Assembly (NCBI GenBank): GCA_033439795.1
Contig: JAUTDP010000001.1
Span: forward strand, 2,480,001-2,544,000
Reading direction: 5' to 3'
DNA: 64,000 nucleotides
DNA from: Sordaria brevicollis
Taxonomy: Eukaryota; Ascomycota; Sordariomycetes; Sordariales; Sordariaceae
Shown: piece after piece, positions 56,356-64,000 of the stretch
Numbering within the stretch: position 1 is the first letter of the stretch
Layout: each line of letters begins with the position of its first letter
Notes under the pieces: generated by a model
What the model was told of the DNA's origin: nothing
Databases searched by the model: none
What the model saw: only the letters and a program-made list of their open reading frames with translations
Translations under genes and position numbers: made by a program

Positions 56356-59300
56356 CTTGAGTCAAAACTGAGTTGCCTCTATCCGTGAGAATTCGGGAGC
56401 AGACGGCAGGTTATTCCTCCTCCACAAAGGAGCGGCAGAAAGGCCGGTTATATACTCGTCCCGTTCTGTTCGTCTCGTTCGTCCGGGTGTATGTCACTGA
56501 TGTCACGTACGGAGACCCTTGACCATACCATAAAGAAAGAGTCGAAGCTAGTACCTAACCGAGCTTGGAGATCGTTGCATCCCAACCCCAGAAACGGTCG
56601 AGTCGAGGAGCTACAATCCTGGCAAAACCTGGGGTAAGAAATCCGGGGTAAAAGCTTGAAAAGGTTGGGGCTGGAGCAGGCAAGGAACAGGGTGGAGGAG
56701 GAGAAGAACCACGATACTTGAACCTTGATGACTTTACACAATATCTCTTGTCCCTCTTCTCTTCGTCCCAACCTCGTTGACCCAAGTGCATGATTCCCCA
56801 ACACATTATGCTCTCCACGCATTGGATGTACGACTTACTGAGCATCACAGGTTACATGGCATATGCTTGGACCAAGCACAATTGCACCGAACCGCACTTT
56901 TGCGTTCTGGTAACACCACTGCACTACGGCGCATTGGGATTGATGATAGGATCGGCGGGAATTGCTACCGTTCCTAACCTAGGACAGAGAACAGATGATC
57001 TGGAGAGCTCATGAGCTTGAAATCTCCTCTTCTTTGTTACCCAGTTACCCCGCGATTTCGAAACAGGTTCTTCGCGATTTCCAGTCGCATGGTCCAAAAG
57101 TTCGGCAATTGGGTAGGCGAAACGATCCAAGATGGACAATTCTTCCACAGCCGAACCTTCCTTCTCCAACTGCTTCTTCCCCTCTTCGGCTGGGAGTGCC
57201 GAAGTCTATCATTGTCCTTTGTCGTTGCACACCTATCGATGCGATCGGCAAGTCTACCACCATGATCTTAGCACCTTCCGTTCCGAACGTGGTCATTTGT
57301 GGTACCTGCCCTGGATCCGGATGAAGAGATTGGAGCGCTTGGTTGTGCGGAAGGTGGGGGGAGCACTTCGTCAATGAGTTAAGTTGGAGACTTGGAGAAG
57401 GAGCCATCGCCAACGTGGGGAACGATACATGACGCGGATGGCATTCCGTCTTCCTTTGTTCCTGACTTTCGATGCCGAATCTAGAGAAAACCTCCATTCC
57501 AGTTCAATCTTGAACATGATCAGATTGAGACGTTTCGGACTCTGACCACCTCGTCAACGATCAATACTAGCCTCCGAGTCTGAGTTTCTTCACAACCCTC
57601 TTCGAAGGGAAATGGGACCCTACACTCCCTCTCCCTCGAGCGCAGTCCTCACGGAGTCCACTCCGCCAAAAAAGATCACACTCATCACATGATGCCAGTC
57701 CCGCATGTTGCCTACCTACCTAGCTGTACATTTGCATCCCATCTCAAAATCAACCGAAACCGCCGACCCAACCCATCGCAGTTTCACGTCCAGATAGACT
57801 TCGCTACTTATGACCAAATAAAGCCATGAAATGCGACTACTAGTGGGTGTCCAACATCACAAAGTGATCAATCATCTAGTTATATAATGCTTGTCTTGTT
57901 ATTGGCACCGGTAGAATTAGAGCTATAAGCCTATATCAGCCATCAACCGACATAAAACCGCAATGCAACAGTAAACTTTGCGTCCTGTGCGTTGATGGCT
58001 GATATTGGTGGCAGCAAGCTGCCCAGTAACCCGCCCAGTAGCCCAGTAAGGGATCTCAACCTACATAGCCGAAAGCGATGAGGTACGTTGACGGTTAGGT
58101 CCGCTTGACAGCTCGGGATGTGAGGGCGTTTTGGACAGTGTCATTTTGCCAGACTTTGAGACGAGTGCGAAAGAAAGGGCCAACATCGAAAGTGCTCAAG
58201 TGTCGACTGTGTTTTGTTGTTGTAAAGCCGCAGAAATTTCAGAGAGGATATGCCGGGACCGAACTGGAAATTCGCACGAACTGAAGACATCCGATCGGAG
58301 TCATTTAAATAGGAGACCAAATCCCATGATACCGCCTCATCGCCTCAAGTGGGATGAACAAAGAACACCACCCAGATGGCTTGAGACATATGGTGGTCAA
58401 TGACAACAAAAGTTGGGGGTCGACAACCTGGCCAAAGATGGAAACCTCGATGGTATCACGAAGTTGGCGTCATCTGTTGCTAGAGAGGTTGCTAAGGATG
58501 TGGTGCAACAGTCTGATGTTCCGCAATCCGGGTTATCAAGGGATCCGAGATCTGGTCTTTTCTGGAGGGTCTGCCTTTGGTGTTGAGCAACGTTCAAGTG
58601 TTTTGGATTAAGAGGAATGAAGCACGAGCTTGGACAATCCTGGTTTGAAGATAACTTGACTTGACACTCAAGTTCTCTATTTGTGGGTTTCGCCAGCAAA
58701 TTATCCCTTCCGACATTTTTGTTTTTCTTTATCTTCCGTTCTACCACGAGCAGCGAGCGACAGTTCTACCATAACAATCAAATCTTTCCTCCACGACAAC
58801 AAAGTGACTGTGCTTTTCCATCCGTTAAATCAGATTCAAAGTCTATCTATTTCCCGCCCAAAAGGGTATCGCAAAAAATAACCATGTAGCCACCATAGCT
58901 TTCTTGACCAGTCTGCCCAAACCACATGTCTGGCTTCTGCCTATCATGTCTCCTCCTAATCCCGAAAACAATCCTCAAGATGTGGTACATGCATCAATTA
59001 AAGCCAACCGAACTTAACACATGTTCAACTCGCCCCTGCTTTTAACGACAGTGTTGTCCCTGGGTTCTAGATATCTAAGCCAGTACAAACAGGACTGGCA
59101 AACTCGACCAACAAGTCTTGTGGTATGACATCCGAAACCTGGTGTTGATGTGTCTGGTGTGCTGGTGGATCTGTGTGGACAGGGCCTCCTTGACCAAAGC
59201 CAGATATTGTTCCTCCTATCGAACAGTTCAAAAGTATTAACCATGCCGAAAACGAGGACGCCCAACAGTTGTAGACTGTGTCAACATGGACAAGAATGGT

Positions 59301-59416
59301 AGGAATGCATCATAAACCCAACAGCCATAGCTGCATCAAGGTCCAAATCAGTGAGACAAGAAGAACGCCAAAGGGTGTAAGCAACCGCAAGCCATTAAAT
59401 CAATTTCTGGGGCACC
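56356..59416. other. 3 kb intergenic region with one strong hairpin
   Basis: Between the permease start and the 3' end of snf1, both on the minus strand. Open frames of up to 150 codons lack recognisable features. The only structure I can support is the inverted repeat at 57,933-58,005. Pyrimidine-rich patches near 57,560-57,660. Confidence 0.45.
57933..58005. repeat. 15-bp perfect inverted repeat with 43-base loop
   Basis: ATATCAGCCATCAAC at 57,933-57,947 is mirrored exactly by GTTGATGGCTGATAT at 57,991-58,005. Parts of the loop (CGACATAAAACCGC and GCGTCCTGTGC) can extend pairing imperfectly. It could be a very small MITE-like element or a transcribed hairpin. Confidence 0.7.
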
Positions 59417-61976
<2,560 letters not shown>

Positions 61977-63049
61977 GGCGGGCGGAGTGGTCGCTTATAA
62001 CGCAACGCAACGGGCACTGAATCGCGGATCGAAGATCGTTCGTTTCTGTGACGAGATGTCGTCCGAAGAGCTGGTGGGGAAGTCGTTATGGAGGAAATGG
62101 GGGAACGGAGGTCCAGGCCGTATAGTTCTAGGAGGTCCGTCGATTGAATCCTGGGCGTCAATGAGGTCGCTAGCTGATATGAAGCTACTACGTCAAGGCT
62201 CGGTAGGCTGCTCGTGAAAAAAGTCGTGGTTGTGGTTGCGTCGGTCGTGGATGTGAGAAAGGTACCGCCTTGCTTGTTCAGGATAACATCATGTATCGAA
62301 TGCGCAATCGGGTCAATGTTCGGTTGTCAGGAGGCCGACAAGAATCAGCAATCGCGGTGGACAGCAACAGTCTTGGGAGCTGTTAGCAAATGGTGGATAA
62401 GCGAAACAGCGGGGCAACAAGCGATGGAGATGGGAAACGGGGTGGAAGGAGTCGGCGGGGATCTGGGGTGGAAGAAATGGGGGGAATTAGTGGAGGAAAT
62501 GGAAGGATGCAGGGACGGCATACGGCAACACCGCGGGGTCAGAGCGCTCCGGAGTGCGGCCTACTACGGGGGGCTGCCGAGCCGGACGCAAAGTTCCATC
62601 ACGACAGCTACAGGGGGCCGTTCAGAGCTTCAGGGACCTCCGAGCCAGTTATTCGGTTACCGCCAGGCCGAAGGAAGGTCATCCGGTTCGGTCACAAGAC
62701 CATTGTCGCAAGCCCGAAAAAAGTCTCGGAGACACACGTGTCTACCGGCACAGCATCATGCCCGGAAGTGGTAACAAATCAGATTCATACCTTCTTTGTA
62801 CGACGTTCTTGTGTCCAACCTACAAAGGGTGTTGAGCCGGGCTGGTCTTTGGTCCCATGTCTTGAACTGTGGACGCTCGGATTGAATGAGAACCTCAATG
62901 GGCAATCGCGCCGGCCTTTGCTAAGGTAGTATCGTCCAAATATAGTATAGGCCTAAGCTGTCCGAAGTCGAGACGCACATGCGATGAAAATGATAGCTCT
63001 CATATGTCATTATTAACCTATCCAATATCTCCCTATAAAGTTAACTACC
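61977..63049. other. Upstream region of snf1 and 3' side of the TMEM19-like gene
   Basis: About 1 kb. Plus-strand frames of 179-186 codons here overlap each other in different frames and have leader-like composition. No gene called. Confidence 0.45.
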
Positions 63050-64000
63050 CTACGTCCACCAAGGCGGCAGCACGGATTGCAGAGGAACTCCCCAATACCA
63101 CGAAGCGACCGCCATCGCTCCCACGCTCATGCCAAATGCCATCATGAAGTTGACATCGTTGTTATCAAGCAGGTCCCATCCGTTCTCCACTACTCTCGAG
63201 TGCCCCTCATTTCCAAGGCTCGACCTTCGCTGCTTGTTGGCGGAAGCTGTGTTCTTGCCACTGGCCTTTCCGGTACCCTTTACATCCTCCACCGCATCTT
63301 CACCCTCACCAGAGAGGACAGCAGCCTTGATCTCCGCCTTGGTACGACCGGCAACGTTGTTGGGGTTCGTAGCGTTCGAAACCAGTACCCTCACGCCACC
63401 CTCGCCCTCGACAATCTTGCCCGTACGGACGTCCTTGACACTGGCCTGGAAGAGCCCACCCAGGATGCTGTCCACGACGCTACCCAAGAAACCCCAGAAT
63501 GTGAGACCGAGAATAAGCCAGCGGCGCTGTTCCAGTGACCAGCCTGCAGCACCGCCAAGCCTTGTGGCCGTCTCGTCGGTGCAAAGAGGTAGAAGAAGCA
63601 TCGACGCAGTGACGATGACCATGCTTCCGAGCAGACCAGCACCGAGACCGACGAGGGAGACGCCGCCGTTGGTGCCGCGTGGTACCTTGCGCAAGTTCCA
63701 GCTTGTGATCAGGCGCGGCTCGCCCTTGGACAGGATGCCCAGCTCGGAGCTAAAGGTATCGGCCGCGACGCAGGCGTAGTTGGCAATGATACCGATCACC
63801 AGAAGGTCGCCGCCCCAAGAGAAGCAAAGGCTGCCGGTTCCAGTGCTAGTCGGGTTGGCGATCAAGGTTTGCTTGCGAACGTGGAGTTGGTAGGCGTGGA
63901 GGAGAGAGAAGATGGAAGCCGTGAGCGAGTTGGCAAACACTTGGATGTGGTTTCGTGGGCCTTCGCCGCCGGAGGTGCCCTTGGAGTGCACCGTGAGCTT
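63050..64000 (-). CDS. TMEM19 / DUF92 integral membrane protein, 5' end cut by the window edge
   Basis: The frame is open to the right edge, so the N-terminus lies outside. Typical TMEM19/DUF92 blocks are present: 'GEGPRNHIQVFANSLTASIF', 'YACVAADTFSSELGILSKGE', 'PRLITSWNLRKVPRGTNGGV', 'LVGLGAGLLGSMVIVTAS' and 'GFLGSVVDSILGGLFQASV'. Five or six hydrophobic segments are visible, plus a hydrophilic loop rich in Lys, Ala and Ser before the last one ('NFMMAFGMSVGAMAVASWYW'). Related proteins in plants (VTE6) are phytyl-phosphate kinases; the fungal role is not established. No intron is seen within the visible part. Confidence 0.9.
   Translation of the reverse strand, partial: KLTVHSKGTSGGEGPRNHIQVFANSLTASIFSLLHAYQLHVRKQTLIANPTSTGTGSLCFSWGGDLLVIGIIANYACVAADTFSSELGILSKGEPRLITSWNLRKVPRGTNGGVSLVGLGAGLLGSMVIVTASMLLLPLCTDETATRLGGAAGWSLEQRRWLILGLTFWGFLGSVVDSILGGLFQASVKDVRTGKIVEGEGGVRVLVSNATNPNNVAGRTKAEIKAAVLSGEGEDAVEDVKGTGKASGKNTASANKQRRSSLGNEGHSRVVENGWDLLDNNDVNFMMAFGMSVGAMAVASWYWGVPLQSVLPPWWT

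Noticed and set aside
62214..62929. Plus-strand frames of 186 and 179 codons
   Set aside because: They overlap in different frames upstream of snf1, with no domain or splice support.

Overview
The window is nuclear DNA of a filamentous ascomycete, most likely Neurospora or a close relative in the Sordariales. Genes carry few short introns (about 49-200 bases) with GT..AG ends and CTRAC branch sites. The 5S rRNA genes are single, scattered copies starting ACATACGACC and ending in a T run, the arrangement known from Neurospora. Protein families are fungal throughout: HET, kinesin-14, SNF1, Rrp7, DPB2. The species call is inference; I ran no search.

Left part (1-22.6 kb). A truncated HET-domain gene is cut by the window edge. 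It is followed by a PXA/PX/Nexin_C membrane protein, the PC4/Sub1 coactivator, a GNAT acetyltransferase, a kinesin-14 (Kar3 type) with an in-frame TAG in its N-terminal exon, a 5S rRNA gene, an unrecognised 265-residue protein, the B subunit of DNA polymerase epsilon, and a divergent, probably mitochondrial protein. A second 5S gene lies in opposite orientation at 22.9 kb.

Middle (23-42 kb). A 4 kb stretch without a recognisable gene leads to an F-box protein and a MOSC-ferredoxin reductase-[2Fe-2S] fusion, whose only intron holds a 65-base homopolymer. Then comes the most unusual region: four same-strand, strongly diverged paralogues with a Ty1/copia-type Gag-like domain (34.5-41.9 kb), with no protease, integrase or reverse transcriptase recognised near them. 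One is frameshifted. An inverted, broken fragment of the first member lies at 33.1-33.4 kb, and a WD40 pseudogene remnant sits between members one and two. Two members end in Arg-rich tails, and two share an identical 23-base first exon. I read this as a Gag-derived gene family in a local, unstable cluster.

Right part (42-64 kb). Housekeeping genes return: Rrp7, an ADIP/Msd1-like protein, a 5-oxoprolinase convergent with an MFS permease, the SNF1 kinase, and a TMEM19/DUF92 membrane protein cut by the right edge. Except for the Gag-like cluster and the oxoprolinase/permease pair, neighbours show no obvious joint function, as is usual in fungal chromosomes.
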